Below the pieces are notes generated by a model. It saw nothing but the letters and a program-made list of their open reading frames with translations. It searched no databases and was not told the origin of the DNA. A stretch of 64,000 nt of DNA from the NCBI RefSeq assembly GCF_033100135.1, contig NZ_CP136920.1:2046001-2110000 (forward strand). The letters run 5' to 3'. A program made the position numbers and the translations under genes. Every line of letters begins with the position of its first letter. The stretch's first letter is position 1. This DNA comes from Rubellicoccus peritrichatus (GTDB lineage: Bacteria; Verrucomicrobiota; Verrucomicrobiia; Opitutales; Cerasicoccaceae). Below are positions 32,178 through 41,813 of the stretch, piece by piece.

Positions 32178-32333
32178 ATGCTGCAATGGCGCCAATTGCA
32201 AAAAGAGCGGGTAAGGGATCAGCTGGATCGATTACAAGCTGCTGGTTTAGGTGCTGCCGCTACTGTAAGCAAATCAGGATCAAGGGCTTGGGAGAAATTA
32301 CAGAGAAATCTGCTGAATGCTCTGGAGGATTAG
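32178..32333 (+). CDS. Tail assembly chaperone, second part (-1 frame)
   Basis: The frame is -1 to the chaperone gene and opens well before its stop. It runs as NEPYCWVMLQWRQLQKERV and ends LLNALED at 32333. The ATG at 32178 would give 51 residues, helical and charged. There is no ribosome binding site at that ATG, which favours a fused -1 product (lambda GT-like) over a separate protein. It ends four bases into the end of a small antisense gene. Confidence 0.5.
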   Translation: MLQWRQLQKERVRDQLDRLQAAGLGAAATVSKSGSRAWEKLQRNLLNALED

Positions 32334-32518
32334 TAAAGGCCCTTTGCAAAACCTTCTTCCGCCCGTTCCAGGTCTTCTTCGCTCATCGGAGCAGTGAAGC
32401 AATAGGCGGCAATAGCTATAGGAATCCCATGGCACAGCACTGCTGCCCCAACAAGTAACCATCCTAATACATCTATCATAACGGCTGAGAAAAATATTAC
32501 TAAACATGCCCAGGTCAA
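32330..32518 (-). CDS. Small antisense membrane protein
   Basis: 62 residues from TTG at 32518 (or 49 from ATG at 32479). The sequence has two hydrophobic segments (ACLVIFFSAVMIDVLGWLL and LCHGIPIAIAAYCF) and a charged end, MSEEDLERAEEGFAKGLY, that looks like real protein. It fits the gap between the chaperone stop and the tape-measure start on the opposite strand. No clear ribosome binding site is visible, so the call is tentative. If real it is a third antisense moron, perhaps a superinfection-exclusion membrane protein. Confidence 0.4.
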   Translation of the reverse strand: MTWACLVIFFSAVMIDVLGWLLVGAAVLCHGIPIAIAAYCFTAPMSEEDLERAEEGFAKGLY

Positions 32519-34947
32519 TAATAGATATTATGCTCAAAACCAAGGCAGATTTAACTGCCTTGAAGAAGTTCCGTGAAGAAGCCAAGCGCTCTGTTCAGTT
32601 GATGGCTGATGGTTTTCGGACCCGTATTGGCCAGCGAGCGTTTGATTCTTTTGCCAGACTTCCTGGTATGATCACCCAGGCGGCAAAAGCTGGAATTGAT
32701 TTCAATGCGGAGATGGAGCAGCTGCAAATCTCCTTTGGAACACTTTTGGGAAATGCGGATAAGGCGAAAGATCGTATTCAGGATTTAGTTAATTTCTCTG
32801 CATCGACTCCATTTCAGATACGAGACATTGCTGGTGCTTCAAGGTTGCTTCAGGCACTGACAGGTGATGCCCTGGCAAGTGGTGAGGGGCTAAGGTTGGT
32901 TGGTGATGCTGCAGCTGCAGTTGGAGCACCATTTCAAGCTGCTGCGATGTGGATAGGTCGACTTTATGCAGGGCTTAAAACTGGGACACCTGTAGGTGAG
33001 GCAACCATGCGATTGACTGAGCTTGGTTTGGTTACTGGTGAATCGAAGCGAGAGCTTGAAGAATTGGCAAAGACTGCAAGAAGTGAAGAAGAGGCATTTG
33101 ATATCATACAGAAGACTTTCGCCAATACTTCAGGTGCAATGGCCAAGCAGGCTGAGAGTTTTTCAGGTATGGTATCCACGCTGAAGGATAATCTTAGTAT
33201 TCTTGCAGGTGAGCTTACTCGTGGACCTTTTGAGCAGTTAAGTGCTAGTTTGGAGACTATCCTTATCTTGATGGGAAAACTTGATACGTCTGTTGAACAG
33301 CAGCTAAAAGCAAGTTTGTCTGAGATTCAGTTTCTACATGCATCAGTAGCAAACGCAACTTCTGAGACTGCTGGCCCATTATTAGAGCATATTGAGAAAC
33401 GTATAGCTACAGAACGAGGAGTGCTGCTTAAGCTACAGAGTGACTTTAACCGTTTCCGTGAATTACAAGATCAATCAAGCTTAAGCCCCACAGGTCAGAT
33501 GACTATTTCAAAACCTGGCTTTATGGGAAGTGTAGATAGAAATGCTACCGCTGAATTGGAGAATTTTAATTCATTTTTTGGTGATTTCGATCAGGGGCTG
33601 GTAATGATTAAGCAGCAGCAGTCACAGCTTGCCAAGTTACAATCATTATTACGTGAACTAGCCTCCAAGAGCAAAGGTGAATTGGATGCTACTGCTGATC
33701 GTATTGAAGCAGAAAAACAACACACTATAGCACAAAAAATACTGCAGACCATTGAAGCTCGATCAGAAAAGACAGCTAAGGAATTAGAGAAAGCTAAGGA
33801 AGCTCGTAGGACAGATGCCCAGCGTCTTAAGATTCTCAAAGACCAAAGAGCCACTGTATTTGGACGTGCGATAGAAGCGGAAATGTTTGGTGGTCTTTCA
33901 CCAGAAGAATTGGATCGCTTGAATGCAGCAACCAAGCAACAAGTTGATCTGCTTAACCTAATGATTGAAGCATTAGAATCCAAGGAGCTTCAATCAAGAG
34001 CCAAGCAGGAAGCAGCAGTCACATCAGAGCTTATCCAGCAGACTCGGATGGAACGTGAAATTGCTGCAGAGCAAAAGGATCGTGCCAAAGTCGAAGGGCT
34101 TGTCATCCGTGAGAAGGAATTACTTGGGCAACTGATTGAACAATACCGTAAACTTGCTTCCGCCATACGAGAGACAGATCCAGCAAGAGCAGCATCACTG
34201 GATACCGCGATTGCAGGCCTTGAGCAGCAGAGAGAAACCGTTGGTGGAAATGATACGGGAGGAGCCAATACCATAGGTGGTGGTTTCGAACAATTGCAGG
34301 AGAATCTTGAATCAGCTCAGGGTATTGCCAATCAAACTTTCAATACGCTGAACACAGGAATCAATGCATTTAGCAGCAACATGGTTTTGGCCGTCAATGG
34401 TGCTCAGTCACTCGAACAGACATTCTCTAATGTAGGGAAAGCAATCATTGATCAGCTTGTCGCAATGACAGCACAAGCACTGGCCTTTGCTGCAATATCA
34501 GCAGTGCTTGGTGTTGCGACTGGTGGAGCCAGCACATTGGCTGGTGGATTCATGGGAGGGCTCAGTGGGTTCTTTGGCTTTGCAAATGGTGGCATTATGG
34601 ATCCAGGTAGGGGGCCAAGAAAGCTCTCACGATTTGCATCAGGAGGGGTTTCAAATACGGCAGCCATTTTTGGTGAAGCAGGCCCTGAAGCTGCTGTTCC
34701 CCTTCCTGATGGTAGAAGTATTCCTGTGACTATTTCACAAGCTTTTCCGCAGCCTGCTTTACAAAGTCTTAGCTCCTCATTTTTTGATGACTCTGCTAGA
34801 GGCTGGGGCTCAGCACGAAGTGAAAAACCTGATCGTGTTGTCATCGTAGATGATCGAAGAGATGCGATGAGATATCGCAGAGATCCGGAATTCAGAAACA
34901 CATTTCATGACATGTCCAGGCGTGAGGCAGGAAAGCTTCGTCGATGA
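32506..34947 (+). CDS. Tape measure protein
   Basis: 813 residues. The N-terminal region (AGIDFNAEMEQLQISFGTLLGNADKAKDRIQDLVNFSASTPFQIRDIAGASRLLQ) is the conserved tape-measure domain. A long coiled-coil middle follows (for example LEKAKEARRTDAQRLKILKD and AASLDTAIAGLEQQRE), then a Gly/Ala membrane-like stretch (about 648-690) and the C-terminal GGIMDPGRGPRKLSRFASGGV...IFGEAGPEAAVPL (key part GEAGPEAAVPL), the usual tape-measure ending. Its length suggests a tail of roughly lambda size. The M9 codon (32530) is an alternative start. Confidence 0.88.
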   Translation: MPRSIIDIMLKTKADLTALKKFREEAKRSVQLMADGFRTRIGQRAFDSFARLPGMITQAAKAGIDFNAEMEQLQISFGTLLGNADKAKDRIQDLVNFSASTPFQIRDIAGASRLLQALTGDALASGEGLRLVGDAAAAVGAPFQAAAMWIGRLYAGLKTGTPVGEATMRLTELGLVTGESKRELEELAKTARSEEEAFDIIQKTFANTSGAMAKQAESFSGMVSTLKDNLSILAGELTRGPFEQLSASLETILILMGKLDTSVEQQLKASLSEIQFLHASVANATSETAGPLLEHIEKRIATERGVLLKLQSDFNRFRELQDQSSLSPTGQMTISKPGFMGSVDRNATAELENFNSFFGDFDQGLVMIKQQQSQLAKLQSLLRELASKSKGELDATADRIEAEKQHTIAQKILQTIEARSEKTAKELEKAKEARRTDAQRLKILKDQRATVFGRAIEAEMFGGLSPEELDRLNAATKQQVDLLNLMIEALESKELQSRAKQEAAVTSELIQQTRMEREIAAEQKDRAKVEGLVIREKELLGQLIEQYRKLASAIRETDPARAASLDTAIAGLEQQRETVGGNDTGGANTIGGGFEQLQENLESAQGIANQTFNTLNTGINAFSSNMVLAVNGAQSLEQTFSNVGKAIIDQLVAMTAQALAFAAISAVLGVATGGASTLAGGFMGGLSGFFGFANGGIMDPGRGPRKLSRFASGGVSNTAAIFGEAGPEAAVPLPDGRSIPVTISQAFPQPALQSLSSSFFDDSARGWGSARSEKPDRVVIVDDRRDAMRYRRDPEFRNTFHDMSRREAGKLRR

Positions 34948-36755
34948 CTTACCTAGAAAATATTACAGTTAACACTGAGAATTTGAATTTGCTGATGTTG
35001 CCTCCTGCATGGGAGACACCGCCAACCATCGTGTATCGAATGGAAAGCGAAGTCAGTGAAAGTGTCACTGGTGTTGAGCATCGTCGAAAGCAGCGCCTTA
35101 CACCAAGAATGACACTGCGTTATGATTCTGTAGTGAGTTCATCAGACGCACAGACTTTACGTGGTTTTCTTGGGTCCATGGATTCCACACGAACGATCAT
35201 TCCATTTTGGCCTGATTGGATGGATGCCGGAACATGGAATAATCGCATACATGATTCACAGATTTCTGTTGGTTGGAATGATGACTACGATTTTGAAAAT
35301 GTGCAGGTTAATTCATCCAATGGATTACCTCCAGGCTTTAATAAGGCACCTTGCTTAGTTGGTCGACTGGATAGGCCAGATCTATTGGCTCTGGATGGTG
35401 AAACTTGCAGGGTCAGCTTACGCCTTGAAGAGGATGGAGATTACCCTGTAACGCTACGAGGGACTGCACCTAGTGCGTGGGAATGGGAACCTGATTGGGT
35501 GGAGCCACCGACAGAATCAACTCGTGATCTGCTAGCATACGAACGCATGGGGCGAGGCCGTAAGAAGCAGGTTCAAGGCACGGCTGCAATACGCTATGAA
35601 CAAACAGCAATGTTTACTTTGGAACGGGAGGCGCTGACCTCATTACTGGCTTTCTGGTTCGCGAGGGCAGGGGCCTATGAAGCTTTTGATGCACCAGCCT
35701 GGTTTACACCTGGTGAAGTTGGAACACCGTTTTCACCAATTTCATTTAATGAAATTGCTAGCACTGGTCAGGCTCGTTTTTCTGGCGATTTATCAGTAGA
35801 GTATATAGATCCAGATATTTGCAAAGTTGAGATCACACTTGAGCAAGTCTTTGATGATGCCAGCAGTGGTGAGCGCCCGGACTATGCATTTCTCTATAAG
35901 CTAGAACGTGGTGATTCTGTTTATCGATTAACAGAATGGGAAGAGGATGTTTCAACCATTGATGGCACATTCACACCTGCTCGTATTACTCATGATGAAG
36001 TTCGAACGAGTCTTGATCCTGTTCAGGATAGCACACGCATATCTGTATCTTTGGACGATTGCCCGATACTTTTCAAACTGGCTCAAGGTGAGCATGAAGA
36101 ACCTGTTAAAGTCACGATCTATGAAGCCAATTTGGATGATACTCCACCAATAACTCCCAAAGTGCTTTATCTTGGGCGCTTACGTCGACCAACATTCATT
36201 CAGAATGTTATGGATGCGGAAGTGTCATGGCTGGGTGGAATGCTTAACAAATCAACACCAGCATTCAATCTAACCACAACCTGCAATTATCCATTCCTCA
36301 GTGAAGGTTGCACACGCCGTCGACCAACTGACATGACTCAAGCCAAGTGGAAAACAACCGGCACGATTCACGAGCATGGCAGTATTCGAAATGCGGTTAT
36401 CCTTCGCAGTGTCTCAACACCCACTTTGCCTGGAAGTGTAACCATCCAACCAACGCAGGATGATTACTATCTTGGTGGTTGGTTTGTATGTGGCTCTGGT
36501 GATGACAAGCAAAGCCGGATGGTGATTCAAAGTGAATGGCAGGGTAGTGATCTTGTGCTATGGTTGTCTCGTCCCTTGCTTTGGTCGGTTCTAACCGAAG
36601 GCTCAACCGGTGAAGCCTTCCCAGGTTGCAATGGTGCTTACTCAACCTGCCGTGATAAGTTTACCAATGATGAAAGCTTTGGTGGTTGTCCTCAAATGCC
36701 AAGTCATCTGTTGGTTCAGAATGCAAGTTCACCAAGTAGAGGTGCGGGCAAATGA
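34944..36755 (+). CDS. Minor tail/hub protein with DUF2163-BR0599 C-terminal part
   Basis: 603 residues. The C-terminal half (about 300-600) has the DUF2163/phage BR0599 signature: VLYLGRLRRPTF, STPAFNLTTTCNYPFLSEGCT, and the end CNGAYSTCRDKFTNDESFGGCPQMPSH (Cys pairs at the end). The N-terminal half is a distal-tail-type beta domain (RKQRLTPRMTLRYDSV...FWPDWMDAG). In GTA and GTA-like siphophages these are two proteins; here they are fused. It overlaps the NlpC/P60 gene by four bases. Confidence 0.75.
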   Translation: MTYLENITVNTENLNLLMLPPAWETPPTIVYRMESEVSESVTGVEHRRKQRLTPRMTLRYDSVVSSSDAQTLRGFLGSMDSTRTIIPFWPDWMDAGTWNNRIHDSQISVGWNDDYDFENVQVNSSNGLPPGFNKAPCLVGRLDRPDLLALDGETCRVSLRLEEDGDYPVTLRGTAPSAWEWEPDWVEPPTESTRDLLAYERMGRGRKKQVQGTAAIRYEQTAMFTLEREALTSLLAFWFARAGAYEAFDAPAWFTPGEVGTPFSPISFNEIASTGQARFSGDLSVEYIDPDICKVEITLEQVFDDASSGERPDYAFLYKLERGDSVYRLTEWEEDVSTIDGTFTPARITHDEVRTSLDPVQDSTRISVSLDDCPILFKLAQGEHEEPVKVTIYEANLDDTPPITPKVLYLGRLRRPTFIQNVMDAEVSWLGGMLNKSTPAFNLTTTCNYPFLSEGCTRRRPTDMTQAKWKTTGTIHEHGSIRNAVILRSVSTPTLPGSVTIQPTQDDYYLGGWFVCGSGDDKQSRMVIQSEWQGSDLVLWLSRPLLWSVLTEGSTGEAFPGCNGAYSTCRDKFTNDESFGGCPQMPSHLLVQNASSPSRGAGK

Positions 36756-37213
36756 AGTATTACTTTAATAATCCTGAACGTATTGAAGCACTTCATTCTG
36801 AGTGTGAATCATGGTTAGGCACTCGCTTTGCTCAAGGGCTGAGTGAAAAGGGTGAGGGTGTTGATTGTGTGCGTTTCGTTATTGCGGTTTTAAATGCCTC
36901 TGGTGTGCCTGTTTCACAGTTGGGCACCTTACCGGCCTATTCAGTTCATGAAGGCCGTCACAGCGAGCATACAGCGCTTCTAAGATGGCTTGCTGAAGAT
37001 GATAATGCAAAGCAACACCTTGAACATGTAGAAGACATACAAGCAGGTGATTTATTAGCCTGTAAGATTCGCCGTGGAGCAAATCACCTTGGTATCGCTC
37101 ATGATAAAAAGACAATGTGGCATTGTGATATGAGATCAGGAGTTCGCCATATTTCCCTAATGCCTTTCAAACACATTTACGCGTATCGCCTACTCAACAA
37201 TTTTGACCAATGA
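36752..37213 (+). CDS. NlpC/P60-family tail peptidase
   Basis: 153 residues. The catalytic Cys is in GVDCVRFV (C39), and His is in GANHLGIAHD (H112), giving the usual Cys-His NlpC/P60 order. The early SECESWLGTRFAQG and the late IYAYRLL match GTA-type tail peptidases (gp14). It probably cuts peptidoglycan at infection as part of the tail tip. It lies between the hub protein and the J-like protein, overlapping both by four bases. Confidence 0.8.
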   Translation: MKYYFNNPERIEALHSECESWLGTRFAQGLSEKGEGVDCVRFVIAVLNASGVPVSQLGTLPAYSVHEGRHSEHTALLRWLAEDDNAKQHLEHVEDIQAGDLLACKIRRGANHLGIAHDKKTMWHCDMRSGVRHISLMPFKHIYAYRLLNNFDQ

Positions 37214-40155
37214 GTTTTCTCGGAGCAACAGACACACCATCAACTGGATCCAATGAGGCAGAGAGGCAGTCTTATGATCCAGGCGGACCTTTGCCCTTGG
37301 GTTGGGGATGGAATCGGATTGCAGTCAAGTGGATCGATCAAACTTGGAACGAGATCGAATACACACATGGTAGGACTGGGAAATCTAAAGCTGTTTCTGC
37401 TGTTGGTGTGCTTTGTGTTGGAGCAGTTGATTGGTTGCAAGGTGTGTGTCTGGTCAATGAGACGCTGATTCACTTTGATGAAGGCGGTGTGCATTCGCGT
37501 GGATCTAACCATTACATCGAATTGACGGATTCCAAATGGGCTGAGCAAACACAGAGGCTGAGGTTCTACTTTGGGACTATTGATCAACCCCGTGATACTT
37601 GGTTATCAGATCAACGCAAAGATGACCAAGGCAGGCCCTTACATCCACCATATTCAGGAATGGCTTATGTTGTGCTTGAGCATTGGAATCTTTCTTATCC
37701 AGGTGATCCAACTGGAACAGGTCGCTTGCCTCAGCTAGAGTTCTTCGTTCGTCGTGATTCTTCACTTGGTGGCAGTTGGGATGATCAAAACACGGGAGCT
37801 GACGATGATATTGATTTAGGCAATATGCCTATTGGGCCAACCTATGATTTGCTTACAGATAAAGTCACTGGTGCTGGTTTAGGTAGTGACATTATTGTTC
37901 AGTCGGAATGGCAGGCCAAGTGGGATGAGATGACTTCTATTGGTTATCATTGGAATCATGGAAACCAAATTGCAGCTGCTAATATTGCTCCTGTGCTTGC
38001 TGAACATGGACCAATTGAAAATCACCTTGCTGACATACTCTCATACTTCGATGGCTTTCTGAGGTTGAATGATTCCGGACACATCGAACCAGGATGGAAA
38101 CTCAATCGCGATTTTGACCCACCAGTCAACACACCAACCCTTACACGGGATGACTTCATTGAAGAACCAGAGATTGAATCCGATTCTGGTGATACATTGA
38201 CTGATAAAGTTACAGTTACTTTCAAGGAATTGGCTTCTGAAAATTGGGCTGATGAGGAAGGGCTGATGGATGAGGTTTCTGTCAGCGCCCGTAATCCGCA
38301 TAGACGCGATCTGCATGATGGGGAAACTGAAGCAACCAATCTTGATGCACATTATGCAACTCGTAACGATACAGCCAATGCTTTGGCTAATCGCCATCTG
38401 CAGCAACATGCAGAACCGCTCTTCAAGGTTCGTGGTAAGCTATTCAGAGATCGTGGCATAAAGATTGATGGTTCTTTGCTGCGCCCTGGTGATCTTGTTT
38501 GGTTTGATTATGACCCGCATGGAACCACAACACTTTTCAGAGTTATTGAACGGGCAGATAAAGACACTGAAGAAGTAGAGCTTCTGCTTGAACGTGAGCC
38601 ATTCTTTACAGGCAACATTGTTGAAGAGCCTGAAGACTCACGTGTGTTACCAACACCACCTGATGTCACTGCTTTGATTGATGCTGAGATCATCGAGATT
38701 CCCGCAGGATTGTATAATGATGGTGTAACCTACATGCAGCCCTTTGCGGGCCGTGGTGACCTGTTTACGACAGGATATGAGGCATATATGTCATTCTCAG
38801 ACTTCACGGTATCAGGACCTGAAGCAAGATTGGATGATGGTTTCTTTTTCCCTGTTAGAATCAGTGTAACGAATACCAATACGAATCGCTATGAATTTGA
38901 ATTCACAGATGGTCGGGCGCTCCAATGGTTAGGAACCAGCTTTGGTGCAACAGATAGCAACAACGGAACAGTTGTGCTTTATCTGAATGGTGAATGGATG
39001 GGCTTAGGCACATTGCACAGCTCAACAACTTCAAGTAGTCCTTATCGTTTTGATTACAGTGTCTCACGTGCATTGTTTGGAAGTGAGCAACAAGTTCATG
39101 CTACAAATGATGAAGGCTGGGTTTTTCTCAAAGCTGATTTACGACCCTATTCAGATACTCGCTGGGTGACTGGTGAAGAGATATTCTGGAAGCTAGTTCC
39201 TTATGGGATTTACGGTTCTGGTCCAGCAACAGGAATTATCTCTCATACGATTGGTGCATTCGTTCAGGCTCCTAGCTTTGTGAATGGTGAAGAACCGCAG
39301 GTTGATAATTGTGATATCCTCATACGAATCAACCGACCTTCATTGTCAGATTACATACTCGTGCTTTGGACTGTCGATACTGACAACAACGCAAACACGC
39401 CAGCTCCGGAAGCTCAGGCACTTTGGATAGAGAAGGGCGAGGAACTGCGTTTGCCGATTCGTCAAAAAGGCTGGTATTGGATCAGTGTTTATAACTGGTA
39501 TTGTGGGATACTCTCGCCGCCAATGGATAACCTTGATGCAGATCCAAATACAGAAGGGTGGTGGATCGATGCAACTGATCCTATTCCTCAAGTTGCGAGT
39601 GGATGGATTGAATATGCGTTTGCAGGTGGTAAGAGCCGGGTTCATACGCCTGCTTCAAATATCCATTATTCAGATCAGCTCTGGAATGGAGTTGCTGAAG
39701 TTGCAACTGCAGTTACGGCTGCTAGTGGTGACCCAATTGATGTTCAAGGCGAATTAGGACATCCAATTGTAATCGAATCAGCAGGTGGAGCCACCAGTAA
39801 TCCGGATGCCAGCAACAATCCTCATTTTCACTTTCGATTAGAGAAGCACGCCACTTTTCCACATGATGGTTATGCAATCTTCTGGTGGGATGCCGGTATG
39901 TCAGCGAGCAGATCAGATGACGGTGAGTTCGGCGTGATCTACTTGGATAATGTCTATTCGTCTGAAAGTAATATCCGAGGGAAGGTGCAGATTCCAAGAG
40001 CATCAACGTGGTATTATATCATGGTTCTCAGCTACAAGAACGGCTTATTCAGTCCAGTGTCTACAGCTCCTCAAGGCTGGGTTTATTCAAATCCTGGTAT
40101 TGATGGGATTATTGACGGTCTGGATTTGAGAGTGGTGGCTTTGGAGGGGGCGTGA
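37210..40155 (+). CDS. Tail tip/host specificity protein, gpJ-like
   Basis: 981 residues and the last gene of the tail operon. An N-terminal region of about 450 residues is like GTA/gpJ proteins: DPGGPLPLGWGWNRIAVKWIDQTWNEI, then GPTYDLLTDKVTGAGLG and DILSYFDGFLRLNDSGHIEPGW, with LTRDDFIEEPEIESDSGDTLTDKVTVTF. The C-terminal half (about 480-980) consists of beta-sandwich modules with Asp/Asn-rich loops, such as DTNNNANTPAPEAQALW and GVIYLDNVYSSESNIRGKV. These C-terminal modules probably recognise the receptor. It is followed by about 560 bp without a gene. Confidence 0.8.
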   Translation: MSFLGATDTPSTGSNEAERQSYDPGGPLPLGWGWNRIAVKWIDQTWNEIEYTHGRTGKSKAVSAVGVLCVGAVDWLQGVCLVNETLIHFDEGGVHSRGSNHYIELTDSKWAEQTQRLRFYFGTIDQPRDTWLSDQRKDDQGRPLHPPYSGMAYVVLEHWNLSYPGDPTGTGRLPQLEFFVRRDSSLGGSWDDQNTGADDDIDLGNMPIGPTYDLLTDKVTGAGLGSDIIVQSEWQAKWDEMTSIGYHWNHGNQIAAANIAPVLAEHGPIENHLADILSYFDGFLRLNDSGHIEPGWKLNRDFDPPVNTPTLTRDDFIEEPEIESDSGDTLTDKVTVTFKELASENWADEEGLMDEVSVSARNPHRRDLHDGETEATNLDAHYATRNDTANALANRHLQQHAEPLFKVRGKLFRDRGIKIDGSLLRPGDLVWFDYDPHGTTTLFRVIERADKDTEEVELLLEREPFFTGNIVEEPEDSRVLPTPPDVTALIDAEIIEIPAGLYNDGVTYMQPFAGRGDLFTTGYEAYMSFSDFTVSGPEARLDDGFFFPVRISVTNTNTNRYEFEFTDGRALQWLGTSFGATDSNNGTVVLYLNGEWMGLGTLHSSTTSSSPYRFDYSVSRALFGSEQQVHATNDEGWVFLKADLRPYSDTRWVTGEEIFWKLVPYGIYGSGPATGIISHTIGAFVQAPSFVNGEEPQVDNCDILIRINRPSLSDYILVLWTVDTDNNANTPAPEAQALWIEKGEELRLPIRQKGWYWISVYNWYCGILSPPMDNLDADPNTEGWWIDATDPIPQVASGWIEYAFAGGKSRVHTPASNIHYSDQLWNGVAEVATAVTAASGDPIDVQGELGHPIVIESAGGATSNPDASNNPHFHFRLEKHATFPHDGYAIFWWDAGMSASRSDDGEFGVIYLDNVYSSESNIRGKVQIPRASTWYYIMVLSYKNGLFSPVSTAPQGWVYSNPGIDGIIDGLDLRVVALEGA

Positions 40156-40302
40156 TGTTGCATTTTGTATCGTAATACTAAGCTCTCTAAGTCGCCATAT
40201 TTAACGATTTTTTTTCTTACACTGTCGATTCGCAAGATTTGACGAAATGTCATTATTACACAGTAATAACAACTTTTCCAGCGATTCGCCCCCTGAGTGT
40301 GA

Positions 40303-40323
40303 AAACTTTACCTAGTAAAGTTT
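40303..40323. terminator. Perfect 9-bp hairpin with three-base loop
   Basis: AAACTTTAC at 40303-40311 and GTAAAGTTT at 40315-40323 are exact complements around CTA. Located 148 bp after the tail-tip gene. Could act as a terminator or operator; it is not GC-rich, so termination is uncertain. Confidence 0.35.
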
Positions 40324-40462
40324 ATGTTCTGAACCGGCATTCTCGATTTTGCCATTATTAATTAATGATCGTGACTAGATGGATTTTTCCAGATTTCAGT
40401 TTATAAAAAAGCCAAGTCTATGTGTGGATTTGACAATGGATAGTCCTTTGTGTCTAAAAACA

Positions 40463-40498
40463 TTCGCCCCACATTGCTGTTTGCGAATGTGGGGCGAA
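40463..40498 (-). terminator. Strong 13-bp inverted repeat, terminator-like
   Basis: TTCGCCCCACATT (40463-40475) pairs perfectly with AATGTGGGGCGAA (40486-40498) around a 10-base loop. On the minus strand the stem is followed by GTTTTTAG, so it can terminate the minus-strand TPR gene; the + strand side is less T-rich. Confidence 0.55.
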
Positions 40499-40717
40499 AT
40501 AGAGAATTATGTTGAAGAACGAAGAGTTAAGCTCCTCTGTCAGATAGGAAAAATTTGATCATAGTGTTTTTTTTTTGATTACTTAGTTGAATAACGAAAG
40601 CAATCAGATTAGCGCGTTAGTTCAGGTTTTTATATAGACCCCAGTTATGGAGTTTTGTTCATATTTTCTTGTTTTTTGATCTAAGCAAGCAATTTTTTTG
40701 CATTAAAAATGTAAAAA

Positions 40718-41665
40718 CTAGTTTTTTGCATGTTTCAGACCAAATTCAGTTTCGAGAATCTCACTGACAAATTCAAGATCGCTGTCTTCAATAGAAGCAT
40801 CTTTGTTTGCAGGATTACCTTCGAAAGCTTGTTTTAATAGTACAATTGTTTCTTGTTCAAGCCTATAAACTTCGTCTTTAAGCGACTTCTGGGACATTTC
40901 TTTGGCCTTTAAGGCATGATAACAGGCTATATTGTAGTAGGCGTCTGCAATATTGATTTTTCTCTGTATATTGTCATCAGGATTGTCTTTTGAGTTTGAG
41001 TTATCAATATATTTCTTCAAAACGTGGATTGCGTTGTCCCAGTCTCCTTTTCGTCTGTATAGACGTCCTAGGTAAATATGAAGAACTCTATCGAATGGGT
41101 ATTCGCCTTGTATCGCTTTTAGGTGTTCAATTGCAGGATCTATATCAAAGGCGCTAGATCGCCCCAATGCCGTTTCTGCGAAGCTCATTGACTCAAAATA
41201 GTCTTTTACCCTTAAATTGTCCTCTTTTGCCTGTCCTGCTATTTCTCTAGCCTCATTTGCAGCCTCACTAGCATTATTTATTTGGCCTTTGAGTAAGTCC
41301 TGCTCAAGGCGGCGCCCAATTCCAGGCACAAGCTTATGTGCAACAGTCCCGGCCACAATACTGAGTGAGATCATGACAAGTATATTTTCAGTACTAGTGT
41401 CGAAGGATATTTTTCCGATCCAGATTCCACCAAGAATTGCAGCGAAAGCACCTCCAATGCCAACTAGAGCTTTGCCTACGAAAAACCAAGGAGATTGTAT
41501 TCGCTTGCATGTGTTCTGGAAAGATTTCCATTCGACTGCATCTTTTTTGAAGTCTGGAACTTGTTCAAATGCCAATCTGACCGCGTAGAGTGTTGCCGCA
41601 ATTAATCCACCCATTGCCCCTGATGCAGATATTAGTAAGGCCCATTTTAACCATATTGGAATCAT
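40718..41665 (-). CDS. Membrane-anchored TPR protein
   Basis: 315 residues from ATG 41665; an upstream TTG at 41698 would add 11. There are hydrophobic segments at about 5-24 (LKWALLISASGAMGGLIAATL), 61-82 (LVGIGGAFAAILGGIWIG) and 95-110 (LVMISLSIVAGTVAHKL). The C-terminal part (about 155-300) contains TPR-like helices (FDRVLHIYLGRLYRRKGDWDNAIHVLKKYI and DAYYNIACYHAL). A membrane-anchored TPR scaffold of unknown partner. It lies at the right end of the prophage, next to HicAB; prophage ends often carry such cargo genes. No enzyme motif seen. Confidence 0.6.
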   Translation of the reverse strand: MIPIWLKWALLISASGAMGGLIAATLYAVRLAFEQVPDFKKDAVEWKSFQNTCKRIQSPWFFVGKALVGIGGAFAAILGGIWIGKISFDTSTENILVMISLSIVAGTVAHKLVPGIGRRLEQDLLKGQINNASEAANEAREIAGQAKEDNLRVKDYFESMSFAETALGRSSAFDIDPAIEHLKAIQGEYPFDRVLHIYLGRLYRRKGDWDNAIHVLKKYIDNSNSKDNPDDNIQRKINIADAYYNIACYHALKAKEMSQKSLKDEVYRLEQETIVLLKQAFEGNPANKDASIEDSDLEFVSEILETEFGLKHAKN

Positions 41666-41757
41666 TCTGTAGGTTCGATCTTGGGGGGTTATCCTCAATG
41701 TAGCTGAAGAATTGGCAAAACCTTGTTCCCCTCAAATATTGGGGCATTAGTTAATTG

Positions 41758-41806
41758 CGCTAAAAGCGTAATTATGTCTTGCATTTTAACTACGCTTAAA
41801 GCATAG
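41758..41806 (+). promoter_or_regulatory. hicAB promoter/operator with two palindromes
   Basis: CGCTAAAAGCG (41758-41768) and CTACGCTTAAAGCATAG (41790-41806; 8-bp arms with one mismatch) share the CGCTTAAAGC-like core. They lie 46 and 8 bp before the hicA start. HicB proteins with an HTH bind such inverted repeats to repress their own operon. Confidence 0.5.
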
Positions 41807-41813
41807 TCGAATC

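Larger units (their letters stand above)
40156..40717. other. Gene-free region after the tail operon
   Basis: 562 bp, AT-rich, between the end of the tail operon and the convergent minus-strand gene. Two strong hairpins lie inside (40303-40323 and 40463-40498, listed separately). There are no convincing ORFs. The region is probably a terminator zone at the end of the phage late operon. Confidence 0.5.
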
